Positions 1 through 9,569 are shown, counted from the first letter of the stretch. The stretch: 64,000 nucleotides of DNA from Bremerella volcania (GCF_007748115.1 NZ_CP036289.1:124001-188000); one strand, 5' to 3'. Notes: generated by a model from the sequence alone, not told the origin. Translations and numbers: made by a program.

Positions 1-1
1 G

Positions 2-868
2 GGACGCCAGGTCGATTACCTGTGTCGCCTGGATAGCGACCGGCTGCTCTTGGTATTGCCGGAATGTGCTGAAGTGAATGCCTACCGCGTGGCGATGCGA
101 ATTGAAATGCTCGTCGACAGGATGGTGGTGGAGGCGAATGGCCAACAGATCCCGTGCTCGGTGAGCATGGGGGTCGCCCAGCGGAACAATGACGTGCCCA
201 ACCTGGAAGCACTGATCGATAACGCGGAGATCGCGTTGAAAGTTGCCAAAAGCCTGGGCAAGCGTCATGTCGTCTGCCTGGGGAACTGCCAGCAATCCGC
301 CGGCTTCATGGCAGCCGAAGACCATGTACGTGAACGCCTGGAACACCTGGCCGTTTCCGAGATCATGACTTCTCCGATCCTGACCATCAACCAGTCCGAT
401 ACGATTGCAATCGCCACGCAGATGCTCATCAGGGAAGGGTTCAATTCGGCGCCTGTCGTTGACGAAAAGGGTTACCTTGTCGGCGTGATTTCCGAGAAAG
501 ACCTGATGCAGGCCTTCCGCCGACCCGAGGGGGGCAGCACGCTGGTATCGGTCGCGATGCGCCGCGAAGTGGTACATTTCGATGAATCCGATCCGGCGAT
601 TCATGTCTATGAATATCTCAGTCAGGCTGCGATCCGGCGGGTAGTTGTGGTCAAGGACCGGCGCCCCACCGGCGTCATCAGCCGTGGAAACTGCCTCCGC
701 TGGGTCCACCGACTCGACGTTGAAATGGGACTAGCCGATCCGAGCAAGCAGGTGGCTGCCTTTGATTCGGGAGCCATGGAAACGGCTACGCTCGGCCAGA
801 TTCGCGACATGATTAATGGCATCAATCACGGCGCAACTCCCGGCTGCGTCAACGGTCTAAATATCTAA
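2..868 (+). CDS. Degenerate GGDEF domain protein with C-terminal CBS pair (5' partial)
   Basis: The frame is open from base 2, so the gene starts upstream of the window. About 288 residues are visible. The first ~90 match the second half of a GGDEF (diguanylate cyclase) fold, but where the signature should be the protein reads RLDSDRLLLVLPE, so the GGDEF residues are lost and cyclase activity is unlikely. A CBS pair follows (about residues 125-245): first repeat around SEIMTSPILTI and VGVISEKDLM, second around RREVVHFDESD and TGVISRGNCLRW. CBS pairs bind adenosyl ligands or act as intramolecular sensors. This is probably a signalling or regulatory protein rather than an enzyme. A TTG at 50 is only an internal candidate start. 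Confidence 0.8.
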   Translation, partial: GRQVDYLCRLDSDRLLLVLPECAEVNAYRVAMRIEMLVDRMVVEANGQQIPCSVSMGVAQRNNDVPNLEALIDNAEIALKVAKSLGKRHVVCLGNCQQSAGFMAAEDHVRERLEHLAVSEIMTSPILTINQSDTIAIATQMLIREGFNSAPVVDEKGYLVGVISEKDLMQAFRRPEGGSTLVSVAMRREVVHFDESDPAIHVYEYLSQAAIRRVVVVKDRRPTGVISRGNCLRWVHRLDVEMGLADPSKQVAAFDSGAMETATLGQIRDMINGINHGATPGCVNGLNI

Positions 869-949
869 CCGACGGCGTGTTGCTATTCATCGCCGGTGCT
901 GCTTGTTACGATACGTGATGTGTGATTCATCCGTTTTATCGCGTGTCCT

Positions 950-2134
950 ATGGGGTTTTCCGTGGTTTCGCAGGAAGTCTTCGACCAGTTCCGTCAGCAA
1001 ATCCAAGAATCAGGCAGTTTGGCGGCGATCGAAAATATGATCGAGTATTTCCGTCAGGAGAAGCAGCACGTTCAGCTGTTCGAGATGTACAAGCTGCGCG
1101 CGAGGGCCAGGCTGGGGTTGCCACTGCTGTTTCCCGGCGTCTCGGAAGATCTCACCGAAGAGCAGCGAACGCAACTGGAAGATGCCCTGGTGGAAGCCTG
1201 CGACGAAGTGGGCCGTTTGCTGTTGGATGCCGGTCAGATTCGCGAAGGGTGGTACTACCTGCGACCGGTCGGCGACAAGGCTCCGGTCATTGAAGCTTTG
1301 AAAGAGGCCGAGGTCGACGAGGAAAACATCGAAGACCTGATCGAAGTCGCTCTGTACGAAGGAGTGGCCCCTGAGATCGGCTTCCGCTGGATGCTCGAGC
1401 ATTATGGCACGTGCAACTCCGTCACCACGTACGAACAACAACTGGCCGGCATGCCGCCTGCCGCTCAGCAGCCGCTGGCCGCACTGCTTCTCGATCACGT
1501 GTATGACGAGCTGATGGGGACCGTCATCGCCGATATTTCGCATCAAGAGGGAACCGAGCCGCAAGAGAAGACCCTCAGTGAGATCATTGCCCCACGCGAC
1601 TGGTTGTTTGCCAACTCAGCCTATCATATCGATACCAGTCACCTGGCCGCGACGGTTCGCTTCGCGCGCGTGCTGCGCGACGAATCGCATCTTCGCAAAG
1701 CGTTGGAGCTGGTCGACTACGGTTCGCGTTTGGATCAGGCGTTCCAGTACGAACAGACGCCGCCGTTCACCGAGTTGTACCCGAGTCACAAGGTCTACTT
1801 TCAGACGCTATTGGGCGAAGACGCCGACGCTGGATTGGCTTACTTCCGTGAAAAGGCCGAAGCGTCCGACATCCGCCGTGAAGGTTCGCTGGCGATCGAG
1901 ACCTACATCGAGCTTCTCTCGCGCCTGGGGCATCACGAGGAAGCATTGGAAGCGGCGTTGAAGATGATCCCGCCTGGCATTCATACCATTGGCATTTCGC
2001 CCAGTTTGATCGAGCTGAGCCAGAACGCTGGAAACTTCGAGCGATTGGCCGAACACTCGAAAGAGCTGGGGGACCCGCTGGGCTACGCGACGGCACTCTT
2101 GTTTGCCAAGCGAGAAGCAGGCGAGAACGATTGA
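950..2134 (+). CDS. Hypothetical protein, helical-repeat type
   Basis: The predicted protein has 394 residues, no signal peptide and no membrane segment. It is rich in Leu, Ala and Glu with helix-turn-helix spacing like TPR or HEAT arrays, most clearly in the last 150 residues (for example LSRLGHHEEALEAALKMIPP). I recognise no catalytic motif and no named family. It follows the GGDEF/CBS gene by 81 bases on the same strand and faces the convergent sulfite-oxidase-like gene. The start chosen is the ATG at 950; no clear ribosome-binding site precedes it. Function unknown; a cytoplasmic scaffold or binding protein is the most that can be said. Confidence 0.7.
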   Translation: MGFSVVSQEVFDQFRQQIQESGSLAAIENMIEYFRQEKQHVQLFEMYKLRARARLGLPLLFPGVSEDLTEEQRTQLEDALVEACDEVGRLLLDAGQIREGWYYLRPVGDKAPVIEALKEAEVDEENIEDLIEVALYEGVAPEIGFRWMLEHYGTCNSVTTYEQQLAGMPPAAQQPLAALLLDHVYDELMGTVIADISHQEGTEPQEKTLSEIIAPRDWLFANSAYHIDTSHLAATVRFARVLRDESHLRKALELVDYGSRLDQAFQYEQTPPFTELYPSHKVYFQTLLGEDADAGLAYFREKAEASDIRREGSLAIETYIELLSRLGHHEEALEAALKMIPPGIHTIGISPSLIELSQNAGNFERLAEHSKELGDPLGYATALLFAKREAGEND

Positions 2135-2228
2135 CGTCTGCGCACCCAATCCGATAGGGGCGACCAACGGAAGTCCCGGAATTCGTGGCGAAATGGCTGG
2201 CAGAAGCATTCGATTTTATGCGCAGACA

Positions 2229-2936
2229 TCAATAAATTCCTTCCGGCTCGCCTGTCCAGCCGGCGGGAAGCTGGCCGTCACCGAAACGCTGCTCTTTCCA
2301 CGGGTCGCCGACGTTGTGGTAGCCGCTTTGTTCCCAATAGCCAGGCTTGTCGGTCGCGCTCAATTCGATCGCTTTGATCCACTTGGCGCTCTTCCAGGCA
2401 TATAGCTTCGGGATGATGCCCCGAACAGGCCCGCCGTGATCGGCGTTGATCTGCATGCCGTCGTGCATGTCGGCCAGCAGGGCATCTTCGCTCAGGAATT
2501 CTTCCAGCGGAAGGTTGGTCGTCCAGCCGTTGTCGTACCCATGGCAAATGACGAATTGGGCTTCCGCCTGAACGCCTGCCTGTTCTAACAGATAGCGTGT
2601 TGAGACCCCTTCCCATAGGTTCCCCAGTCGCGACCACTGGGTCACGCAGTGAAAATCGGAGAAGACTTTCACGCGCGGCAGTTCCTGAAACTGCTGCCAG
2701 TTGAACGACAACTTCCGCTCGACGAGCCCAAACACTTCCAGCGACCAGGTTTCTTTTGATACCTCAGGCACAATCGTCGCATGCAATACGGGCCACTTTT
2801 TGGTGCGTGTTTGCCCCGGCGGAATGCGGTTTTCTCGGAACGTGTCGCGACTGATGATCACGTCCTCCACGTCCGCATGATGGTGCGGGGCAGGGGGGTG
2901 CTCTTTTTGGTACTTGGCGCGGTCGTGCTCGTTCAT
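2229..2936 (-). CDS. Sulfite oxidase-like molybdopterin oxidoreductase
   Basis: The 235-residue protein is a single oxidoreductase molybdopterin-binding domain of the SUOX/MsrP superfamily. Cys97 in DFHCVTQWSRLG is the expected molybdenum ligand, and the later stretch GGPVRGIIPKLYAWKSAKW is typical of the fold. There is no Tat signal, heme domain or dimerisation domain, so it is the short, apparently cytoplasmic version. Its ATG overlaps the stop of the upstream MnmE-like gene (ATGA arrangement), implying translational coupling. Substrate cannot be read from sequence; sulfite or an S/N-oxide are family possibilities. Confidence 0.85.
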   Translation of the reverse strand: MNEHDRAKYQKEHPPAPHHHADVEDVIISRDTFRENRIPPGQTRTKKWPVLHATIVPEVSKETWSLEVFGLVERKLSFNWQQFQELPRVKVFSDFHCVTQWSRLGNLWEGVSTRYLLEQAGVQAEAQFVICHGYDNGWTTNLPLEEFLSEDALLADMHDGMQINADHGGPVRGIIPKLYAWKSAKWIKAIELSATDKPGYWEQSGYHNVGDPWKEQRFGDGQLPAGWTGEPEGIY

Positions 2937-4087
2937 GCTTTTAACAGTGTCTGGATCGTTTGCAGGGCTTCGTCTCTCTGGCGATGTTGCACCTGCTGGT
3001 GCAATTGCCGAAGACCTTCGACCTGACGAGCGGTGAATGGTAGCGGCTGGTGTGCCTGGGGGACGCAGGGAATCAGGTGCGAAACGATCGACGAGATCAA
3101 CTGCGGCACCCCTTGGCCGGTTACCGCACTGGTGGCCAGCATTTCACCAGAATCTGGCATACGCAGATCACTCGCTAGGTCGATCTTGTTGACCACGTGC
3201 AGGGCGGACGGAAGCTGCTGGAGTGACTGGTCCAGTTCGTCCGGCTTTAGGTCGGCGGCGTCGTGCATGACGATGACCAGGTCGGCCGTCTTCAGCGCGG
3301 CTTTCGCTTTGGCGATGCCTGCCTGTTCGATCTCGTCGTCGGAAATACGTATGCCGGCCGTGTCCGAGAACTGCACCGGCCAACCGTCGAGGGCCGTGGT
3401 CGCGTGCAGTACGTCACGCGTCGTACCTGGCATGTCGAGCACGATCGCCCGGTCGTAGCCGACGATCTTGTTGAGCAGACTACTCTTGCCGACGTTGGGC
3501 GGTCCGGCGATGACGATCAGCCAAGGCTGCGTCAAATGCTTGCCAAAGGGGGCCAGCGACAACAGAGGATCTAACTTCTGCTCGGCAGCTTCGAAATTCG
3601 CTTGATCGAGAAGATTGCCGACCGCAACGATTTCTCGGCTCAGAGCCCCATGGGCCTGGTCGAGCAGATGCAACGCGGCCTGGGACGTGACGGCCCGGGG
3701 AAGTTCAAGCTTCGCCTCGGCCACGATCGCGTCTTCCTGCTGCGAGGTCATTCGCGATTGCCATGACTCGATCTGGCAGCCAGCCGAGGCCAGGTGCTGT
3801 AAGATCCGTTGACTTGCTTGAACGCCTCCATGGCAGTGGACTTCGACTAAGTCTTCGGCAAGCTTGGCGACAACTAGTTCTTCGCCTACCGGCTCTTCTT
3901 CGCCCTGCCAGTGGCCTACCAGAATGCGTCCGATTTGGGCGTCGCGCAGCCCGACCTTGCCCAGGCTTTTAAAGAAGCGATCGGCCAGTGCAATCGCTTC
4001 CGGTCCCTGGACGGAAACGGTCGCGATGGCCCCGCGAGCCGGCGGGGTCAGAACGGCGGCTGTCGTTGGCGCAATAATACCTGGCAT
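2933..4087 (-). CDS. MnmE/TrmE-like tRNA-modification GTPase, C-terminally short
   Basis: MnmE with MnmG modifies U34 of tRNAs that read two-fold degenerate codons. The N-terminal TrmE domain is present (IIAPTTAAVLTPPARGAIA; LVEVHCHGG near residue 80-88). The G domain has all motifs: GPPNVGKSSLLN (about 195-206), GTTRD (221-225), DTAG (242-245) and NKID (about 303). At 384 residues it is shorter than the usual ~450, and it ends in ALQTIQTLLKA without the C-terminal Cys-x-Gly-Lys tail on which MnmE activity depends. The helical domain is also reduced. The stop is fixed by the ATGA overlap with the next gene. It may be a divergent MnmE or a paralogue with another role. Confidence 0.85.
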   Translation of the reverse strand: MPGIIAPTTAAVLTPPARGAIATVSVQGPEAIALADRFFKSLGKVGLRDAQIGRILVGHWQGEEEPVGEELVVAKLAEDLVEVHCHGGVQASQRILQHLASAGCQIESWQSRMTSQQEDAIVAEAKLELPRAVTSQAALHLLDQAHGALSREIVAVGNLLDQANFEAAEQKLDPLLSLAPFGKHLTQPWLIVIAGPPNVGKSSLLNKIVGYDRAIVLDMPGTTRDVLHATTALDGWPVQFSDTAGIRISDDEIEQAGIAKAKAALKTADLVIVMHDAADLKPDELDQSLQQLPSALHVVNKIDLASDLRMPDSGEMLATSAVTGQGVPQLISSIVSHLIPCVPQAHQPLPFTARQVEGLRQLHQQVQHRQRDEALQTIQTLLKA

Positions 4088-4093
4088 CCGATT

Positions 4094-5785
4094 CTATAGC
4101 CCGAGGAACTTGCTGGCCTGACCAGCCACTTCGCTCAAGCTGCCCGACTGGAAGGGACTCTTCAGGTCGGCGCTTTGGGCGAGTTCCTGAAACGGCAACG
4201 TGCCTCCCCGAGCGCAAAGGCTCAGGTAATCTTCCATGGCCTGGTCGAAGTTTTGTTGCGATCGAACCCAGAACTGGAGGGCACAGCATTGCGCCAGGGT
4301 GTAGTCGATGTAATAGAACGGCGACATGTAGATGTGCCGCTGCTTCTGCCACCGTCCGCCTTCGGGCAAGTGGGGAAGATCACCGAACTGCATGTGCGGC
4401 AGGTACAGCTCTTCCAGTTCACGCCACTTGGCATTGCGTTCGCTCGGCGTCATCTCGGGGTGGTTATACACTTCGTGCTGGAAGTGGTCGACCGCGACGC
4501 CGTACGGCAGAAACAGCAGCCGCGACGCGAGATGGATCTTGCGGAAACGATCCGCCTGGTCACCGAAAAACTTCTCCATGTGCGGCCAGCAAAGGTACTC
4601 GAGGCTCATCGAGTGAATCTCGCACGACTCCATGGTTGGCCACACGTTATCCAACAGCGGCAGCGACATGCTCGCATAGCATTGATAGGCATGTCCGACT
4701 TCGTGGGTGAAGACTTCGACGTCGCCAAGCGTGCCATTGAAGTTGGCGAAGATGAACGGCACGCGCTGGTGCAGTAGACTGGCACAGAAACCGCCCCCTG
4801 CTTTCCCGGGGCGGTTCTTCAGGTCCATCAAGTTCTTATCCTGCATCAGCTGGAAGAACTCGCCCAGGCGCTCGTCCATGCCGTCGAACATGGCTTGAGC
4901 TTGTTCGATCTGATGTTCGTAGGTTCCTTGCGGACGAGGATTTCCTTGCGGATCATGGATCGCTTCGTCCCAGTACATCAGTGGATCGAGCTCCAGCAGT
5001 TCCCCTTGCCGCTTGCGAATCTCGGTGCACAGGGGGACGATCTTGTCGATTACTTCCTGGCGGTATTGCTGGACATCCTGCTCGGTGTAATCGATGCGCG
5101 ACATCCGCTGATACGCCAACTGGACGAAGTTCTCGTACTTCAGCTTCTTGGCAATCTGATCGCGCAGCTGGACCATCTTGTCGTAGATCTCGTCCAACTC
5201 GGCGCGGTTCTCGGCAAACCAGCCCCACATGGTCGCCAGGGCCGAGTAACGCAGGGTGCGGTCGTTGTCTTCGGCGTATTCGACGATGCCGGATAGATTG
5301 GTTTCCTTCCCTTGGAACGTGAACGTCGCGCTGGCCAACAGCTCGTTGTACCTGGAAACCAGCTTCGCTTCTTCGACCAGGTCGTCTTCGATGACGGGAT
5401 CGAACGAGCGGACCTGGCACTGCCACAACGCGACGGCCTGGGCGCCGAATCGCTCGACGATTTTCTCTTGGCGATGCTCGACCAGCAGCAGCTTTTTGAT
5501 TTGCACGTCGAGATCGGTCAGCTTCGGATGGATCTCGTCGAGACGATCCATGGCCGCTTTGAAGGCCGCGTTTTTGGTGTCTTGGTTGAAGCGGATCTCG
5601 GTCAGATTGCACCACGAATCGAGCTCGCGGCGCACATCGTCCCAGCGCTCGAGCCACTGAAACAGCTGTTCTCCACGGCCATCGTTGCCGTTGAGGTCTT
5701 CAATTCCCCGCGCGATCTCGGCATAGCGCGTCTTGAGCTGCGCGAGGTCGGGCTCGGGAAGTTCAAGCTTGCTAAAGTCGTCCAT
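4094..5785 (-). CDS. M3 family oligoendopeptidase (PepF-like)
   Basis: This is a zinc metallopeptidase of family M3 that degrades oligopeptides in the cytoplasm. The zinc motif HEVGH is at residues 361-365, followed downstream by the glutamate-containing stretch around TMESCEIHSMSLEYL. Length (563 aa) fits the PepF group, and no signal peptide is present. It ends 6 bases before the start of the MnmE-like gene, so the three genes to 2229 probably form one minus-strand operon. The start is the ATG at 5785; the 152-base gap to the divergent gene at 5938 should hold promoters for both. Confidence 0.9.
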   Translation of the reverse strand: MDDFSKLELPEPDLAQLKTRYAEIARGIEDLNGNDGRGEQLFQWLERWDDVRRELDSWCNLTEIRFNQDTKNAAFKAAMDRLDEIHPKLTDLDVQIKKLLLVEHRQEKIVERFGAQAVALWQCQVRSFDPVIEDDLVEEAKLVSRYNELLASATFTFQGKETNLSGIVEYAEDNDRTLRYSALATMWGWFAENRAELDEIYDKMVQLRDQIAKKLKYENFVQLAYQRMSRIDYTEQDVQQYRQEVIDKIVPLCTEIRKRQGELLELDPLMYWDEAIHDPQGNPRPQGTYEHQIEQAQAMFDGMDERLGEFFQLMQDKNLMDLKNRPGKAGGGFCASLLHQRVPFIFANFNGTLGDVEVFTHEVGHAYQCYASMSLPLLDNVWPTMESCEIHSMSLEYLCWPHMEKFFGDQADRFRKIHLASRLLFLPYGVAVDHFQHEVYNHPEMTPSERNAKWRELEELYLPHMQFGDLPHLPEGGRWQKQRHIYMSPFYYIDYTLAQCCALQFWVRSQQNFDQAMEDYLSLCARGGTLPFQELAQSADLKSPFQSGSLSEVAGQASKFLGL

Positions 5786-5937
5786 TCCAATGGTCCTACA
5801 GCTGAATAAGTGGGAAAAATCTAGATTCTACGGTAACGATGGGTGCGTTTGACTTTGGGGTCAGGCTAAGACATTATGAAAGGCACACTCTTCCTCGTTC
5901 CGCGCTTCTCTTCGTGACAATTTAAAGATCATACCCC

Positions 5938-6954
5938 ATGGCTGACGAATTCTTCTATAAGTTCAATCCGGATGCGCCGGAAGTAGGTCCGATTGATTCG
6001 AAAACTTTGAAGCAGCTTGCCGTAAGTGGGGCAATTCAACCCGAAAGTGTTCTTCGTCGGGGCACCGGCGAATGGGTGACCGCTTCCACCGTGAAGGGAT
6101 TGTTCCCAAGTGGCGGAGCGGCAAGTCCTCCTGAAGCAGTTCCTGTTGCTCCACCGGAAGCCAAACCGGTAGGTCCCGCCCCGATTGCCGCGCCGCCCAC
6201 GGCCACCCCGGTTAATCCTTCGTCGCCGCCCGAGGCCATCCCGGTGGCTCCGCCATCAGCAGATGCTGGTGGGGGAATGAGTTTCCCAGATCTGGCGCAA
6301 TCGAAGCCAACGGCCGATGTTCCGGCCGGGCTCGATTCTTTGGTGGTGGCGCCGAAGAAGCCCGGTGGCAAGCCCGCCAAAAAGGGGAGTGCACCGGCTG
6401 CGAAAAAGGCTGCTCCCGCTGTAGCCGCTCCGAAGGTGGAAGCTCCCAAAGTCGAGATCCCCAGCGTCGCCGCTCCCAAGACGGAAGCTCCAAAAGTGGA
6501 AGCCCCCAAGGCAGAGCCTGCCGCCGCACCGGCTGCCGTCGCGCCGGTTGCAACCAAGCCAGGTGGAGGCGCGACGAACCCCTACGCCAGCGATCCGCCA
6601 GCCGGGCGAACGTCACCGCGTCGCAAAGGACGGGGTGGGATCGGCTCGCTGTTCAACTTCGATGTCTTGATCGCGCCGACGGTGATCAAGATCTTGTTCT
6701 TCTTGCTTGCCGGGCTTCTCTTTCTGGGGTTTGTGGGGTATGCAGGCCTTTCCCTGGTAATGGCCGTTCTGGCAGGCGATGTGATGGCAATCGCTATCGC
6801 GGCAGGAGCTTCGGCGGTGATGCTGTTGTTCACGTTGATCTACATCGTGATCTTGCGCGTGATGGCGGAAGTGGCCCTCACGTTCTTTACCATCAACGAC
6901 AACGTGCGTGACATGCGCGACATGATGGCTGAGCGGCAAGGCACCATCGACTAG
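5938..6954 (+). CDS. GYF_2 (DUF4339) and DUF4282 membrane protein
   Basis: Residues 1-60 form a GYF_2/DUF4339 domain (FFYKFNPDAPEVGPID, then GEWVTASTVKGLFP), a small peptide-binding fold. A long Pro/Ala/Lys linker follows (about 65-225), with repeated PKVEAPK-like units. The C-terminal ~100 residues resemble DUF4282: two hydrophobic segments (about 240-265 and 280-305) and a terminal charged tail with NDNVRDMRDMM. It is probably anchored in the inner membrane with the GYF_2 module in the cytoplasm. Function unknown. The architecture is common in planctomycetes as far as I know. Confidence 0.8.
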   Translation: MADEFFYKFNPDAPEVGPIDSKTLKQLAVSGAIQPESVLRRGTGEWVTASTVKGLFPSGGAASPPEAVPVAPPEAKPVGPAPIAAPPTATPVNPSSPPEAIPVAPPSADAGGGMSFPDLAQSKPTADVPAGLDSLVVAPKKPGGKPAKKGSAPAAKKAAPAVAAPKVEAPKVEIPSVAAPKTEAPKVEAPKAEPAAAPAAVAPVATKPGGGATNPYASDPPAGRTSPRRKGRGGIGSLFNFDVLIAPTVIKILFFLLAGLLFLGFVGYAGLSLVMAVLAGDVMAIAIAAGASAVMLLFTLIYIVILRVMAEVALTFFTINDNVRDMRDMMAERQGTID

Positions 6955-7141
6955 CGAGCCTTTCTGGCGCTAACCATCGCTACTAGCCAATCTCTACACC
7001 AAACGGGCGGTCGATTTGCTTCGGTCTGCCGCCTGGCGGGGGTTCGGGTGGTTGACGATTTCCCACCCGCCAGCCTACAAAGAGGGCTGATTCTCTCTCC
7101 TGGGTTCCGTTCTCGGTATACAGATTTAGGTTGGTTTAGCG

Positions 7142-8710
7142 ATGTCTCTCGACCCTGTCATTCAGAATGCCATTATCAGCGTCAGCAACAAAGAAGGCCT
7201 GACCGAGTTTGCCCAAGGCCTGGTTGAAGCGGGGGTCACCATCTACAGCACCGGCGGAACCCGGCGTCACTTGGAAGAAGCCAACATCCCGGTCAAAGAC
7301 GTCACCGAGTACACCCAGTTCCCCGAGATGATGGATGGCCGGCTGAAGACGCTGCATCCCAAGATCTTCGGCGGAATTCTGTGCCGACACGATCGCGAAG
7401 ACGACATGACCGCCATCGGCGAGCACGGCATCTTCGCCATTCCGCTAGTCGTGGTGAACTTGTATCCCTTCGAGGAAACGGTCGCCAAAGAAGGGGTTAC
7501 CGACGCCCAGGCCATCGAACAGATCGATATTGGTGGGCCGAGCCTGGTACGTGCCGCGGCGAAGAACCACGCGTTCAGCACGATTGCCTGCAAGCCGAGT
7601 CAGTACCCCGAGATCCTGGCCGAACTGCAAAATGATGGAAAGACCTCGCTCGGTCTTCGCCGCAAGTTGGCCGCCGCCGCGTTTGCCCATACGGCCGCTT
7701 ACGATGCCGCGATCGCGAACTACTTCGAGAAGGACGACCAGTGCGTCTTCCCAGAAACACTGCGTCAGTCGTTCGAGCGCAAGGCCGTTCTGCGTTACGG
7801 CGAGAACCCGCATCAGCAGGGTGCCGTCTACGCGGTTCCCAAGTTCAGCGGGGCTTCGCTGGTGGAGGCCAGGCAGCTCAATGGCAAGGAACTTTCGTAC
7901 AACAACCTGCTCGACCTCGACAGCGCGTTGGCCATTGCCCGCGGTCTTCCCGATGTGGCCGTCTCGGTGATCAAGCACAACAACCCTTGCGGTGCGGCCT
8001 CGGCTTCAACGCTGGCCGAAGCATGCGAGAAGGCGATGCTGGGGGATCCACTCAGCGCGTTTGGCAGCGTGATCGGCATGAATCAGGAAGTCGACGCTGC
8101 GACCGCCGAGTATCTTTCGACGCCGGGCCTCTTCGTCGAAGCGATTGCGGCCCCGAGCTTCTCGAAGGAAGCGGTCGAGATCTTGACCACCAAGCCGAAG
8201 TGGAAGAGCAACGTTCGCTTGATGGAAGTCGGTTCGCTGGAAGGAAAGCGACCCGAGTTCCAATCGCGCTGGATCGAAGGGGGCCTCTTGGTGCAAAACA
8301 CCGACTTCCTGCTCGATGATCCCAGCACCTGGCAGGTCGTGACGGAAACCGAGGTCGAAGAGTCGATGCAGCAGGAACTGCGATTCGCCTGGGAGATCTG
8401 CCGTTTCGTCAAATCGAACGCGATCGTCCTGTGCAAGGATCGCTCGCTCGTGGGTGCCGGAGCAGGGCAGATGAGCCGCGTTGACTCGGTTCAGATTTCG
8501 ATCGAGAAGGCCGCCGACCGGGCACCGGGAAGCGTGCTGGCCAGCGACGCGTTCTTCCCATTTCCCGATTCGATTCACGAAGCCGCGAAGGCCGGCGTCA
8601 AAGCGTTCATTCAGCCAGGCGGCTCGAAGCGGGATCAGGAAGTGATCGACGCGTGCAACGAGCACAAGCTGCCGATGATCTTTACCGGTGTCCGTCACTT
8701 CCGACACTAA
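7142..8710 (+). CDS. purH: Bifunctional AICAR transformylase / IMP cyclohydrolase
   Basis: PurH catalyses the last two steps of de novo IMP synthesis. The first ~130 residues form the MGS-like IMP cyclohydrolase domain (AIISVSNKEGL, YSTGGTRRHLEE, MMDGRLKTLHPKIFGGIL). The AICAR transformylase domain follows, with the diagnostic KHNNPCG motif and the C-terminal FFPFPDSIHEAAKAGV and IQPGGSKRDQEVIDACNE. The length, 522 aa, is full. The stop at 8710 lies 20 bases upstream of the probable trpC start, suggesting co-transcription. The 187-base leader holds a GC-rich inverted repeat (about 7034-7074) but no recognisable riboswitch. Confidence 0.97.
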   Translation: MSLDPVIQNAIISVSNKEGLTEFAQGLVEAGVTIYSTGGTRRHLEEANIPVKDVTEYTQFPEMMDGRLKTLHPKIFGGILCRHDREDDMTAIGEHGIFAIPLVVVNLYPFEETVAKEGVTDAQAIEQIDIGGPSLVRAAAKNHAFSTIACKPSQYPEILAELQNDGKTSLGLRRKLAAAAFAHTAAYDAAIANYFEKDDQCVFPETLRQSFERKAVLRYGENPHQQGAVYAVPKFSGASLVEARQLNGKELSYNNLLDLDSALAIARGLPDVAVSVIKHNNPCGAASASTLAEACEKAMLGDPLSAFGSVIGMNQEVDAATAEYLSTPGLFVEAIAAPSFSKEAVEILTTKPKWKSNVRLMEVGSLEGKRPEFQSRWIEGGLLVQNTDFLLDDPSTWQVVTETEVEESMQQELRFAWEICRFVKSNAIVLCKDRSLVGAGAGQMSRVDSVQISIEKAADRAPGSVLASDAFFPFPDSIHEAAKAGVKAFIQPGGSKRDQEVIDACNEHKLPMIFTGVRHFRH

Positions 8711-8729
8711 TTTGCGGCAAGACAAGAAC

Positions 8730-9521
8730 ATGGCTGAGCCGACCGTCCTCGATAAGATCGTTACCAAAAAGTGGGAAGAGATTGCCGCCGCCAAGGCCGC
8801 TCGCCCCCAGGCGGAAGTCGAAGCCCGACTGGCCGACGCGCCGGCTCCGCGCGACTTTCTGGGGGCGCTCTCCGCGGGAGGTTCGGTCAAGCTGATCGCC
8901 GAGGTGAAGAAAGCCAGTCCGTCCAAAGGATTGATTCGCCCCGACTTCCATCCTGTGCAGATCGCCAAGGACTACCAGGCGGCCGGTGCTGCGTGCATTA
9001 GCTGTCTGACCGACGAGTCGTTCTTTCAAGGGCATCTGGATTACCTGGTTGCCATTCGCGGCGAAGTTGGGTTGCCGATCCTGCGGAAAGACTTCGTGCT
9101 CGATCCGTACCAGGTAATCGAAGCCCGGGCTGCTGGTGCCGATGCGGTGCTGCTGATCGCCGAATGCCTGGACGATGATGCCCTCAAATCGCTGCATGAT
9201 CAGATCTGCGAACTGGGTATGACGCCGCTGGTCGAGCTTTACGAAGAGTCGAACGTCGCGCGCGTGCTGGAAATTGGAGCTAAGTTAGTCGGCATCAACA
9301 ACCGTGACCTGCGAACGTTCGAGGTCGATCTGAACCACACGATTCGACTCGGCCGACAAATTCCCAGCGAGTGCGTGTTGGTGGGTGAAAGCGGAATTTT
9401 TACGCACGAGGACATTCGTCTGCTGCAAGAGAACGACGTCGACGCGGTTCTCGTTGGCGAGAGCTTGATGCGGCAGGAAGACGTACAGGCAGCTGTTCGC
9501 AAACTTCTGGGTGGCACGTAG
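8730..9521 (+). CDS. trpC: Indole-3-glycerol phosphate synthase
   Basis: TrpC converts CdRP to indole-3-glycerol phosphate in tryptophan synthesis. The TIM-barrel motifs are all present: EVKKASPSKGLIR, LRKDFVLDPYQV, ADAVLLIAE, GINNRDLRTF and VGESGIFTHEDI. An upstream in-frame ATG at 8688 overlaps purH, but starting at 8730 gives 263 residues, the family's normal size, with the conserved region beginning soon after. No other trp gene is nearby, so the pathway is scattered here. Coupling with purH is by position only. Confidence 0.95.
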   Translation: MAEPTVLDKIVTKKWEEIAAAKAARPQAEVEARLADAPAPRDFLGALSAGGSVKLIAEVKKASPSKGLIRPDFHPVQIAKDYQAAGAACISCLTDESFFQGHLDYLVAIRGEVGLPILRKDFVLDPYQVIEARAAGADAVLLIAECLDDDALKSLHDQICELGMTPLVELYEESNVARVLEIGAKLVGINNRDLRTFEVDLNHTIRLGRQIPSECVLVGESGIFTHEDIRLLQENDVDAVLVGESLMRQEDVQAAVRKLLGGT

Positions 9522-9569
9522 CCGATAATATGGGTGGCGTCGTTGTTTTACCTCATCGAGAACACCCCC

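Noticed and set aside
922-1293. 123-codon plus-strand frame overlapping the 950-2134 gene
   Set aside because: Arg/Ser-rich out-of-frame shadow of the longer gene, with no family match.
7034-7074. GC-rich inverted repeat before purH as a purine riboswitch
   Set aside because: The stem is imperfect and lacks the three-way junction and conserved loop bases of the purine riboswitch; listed only as a repeat in the purH entry.
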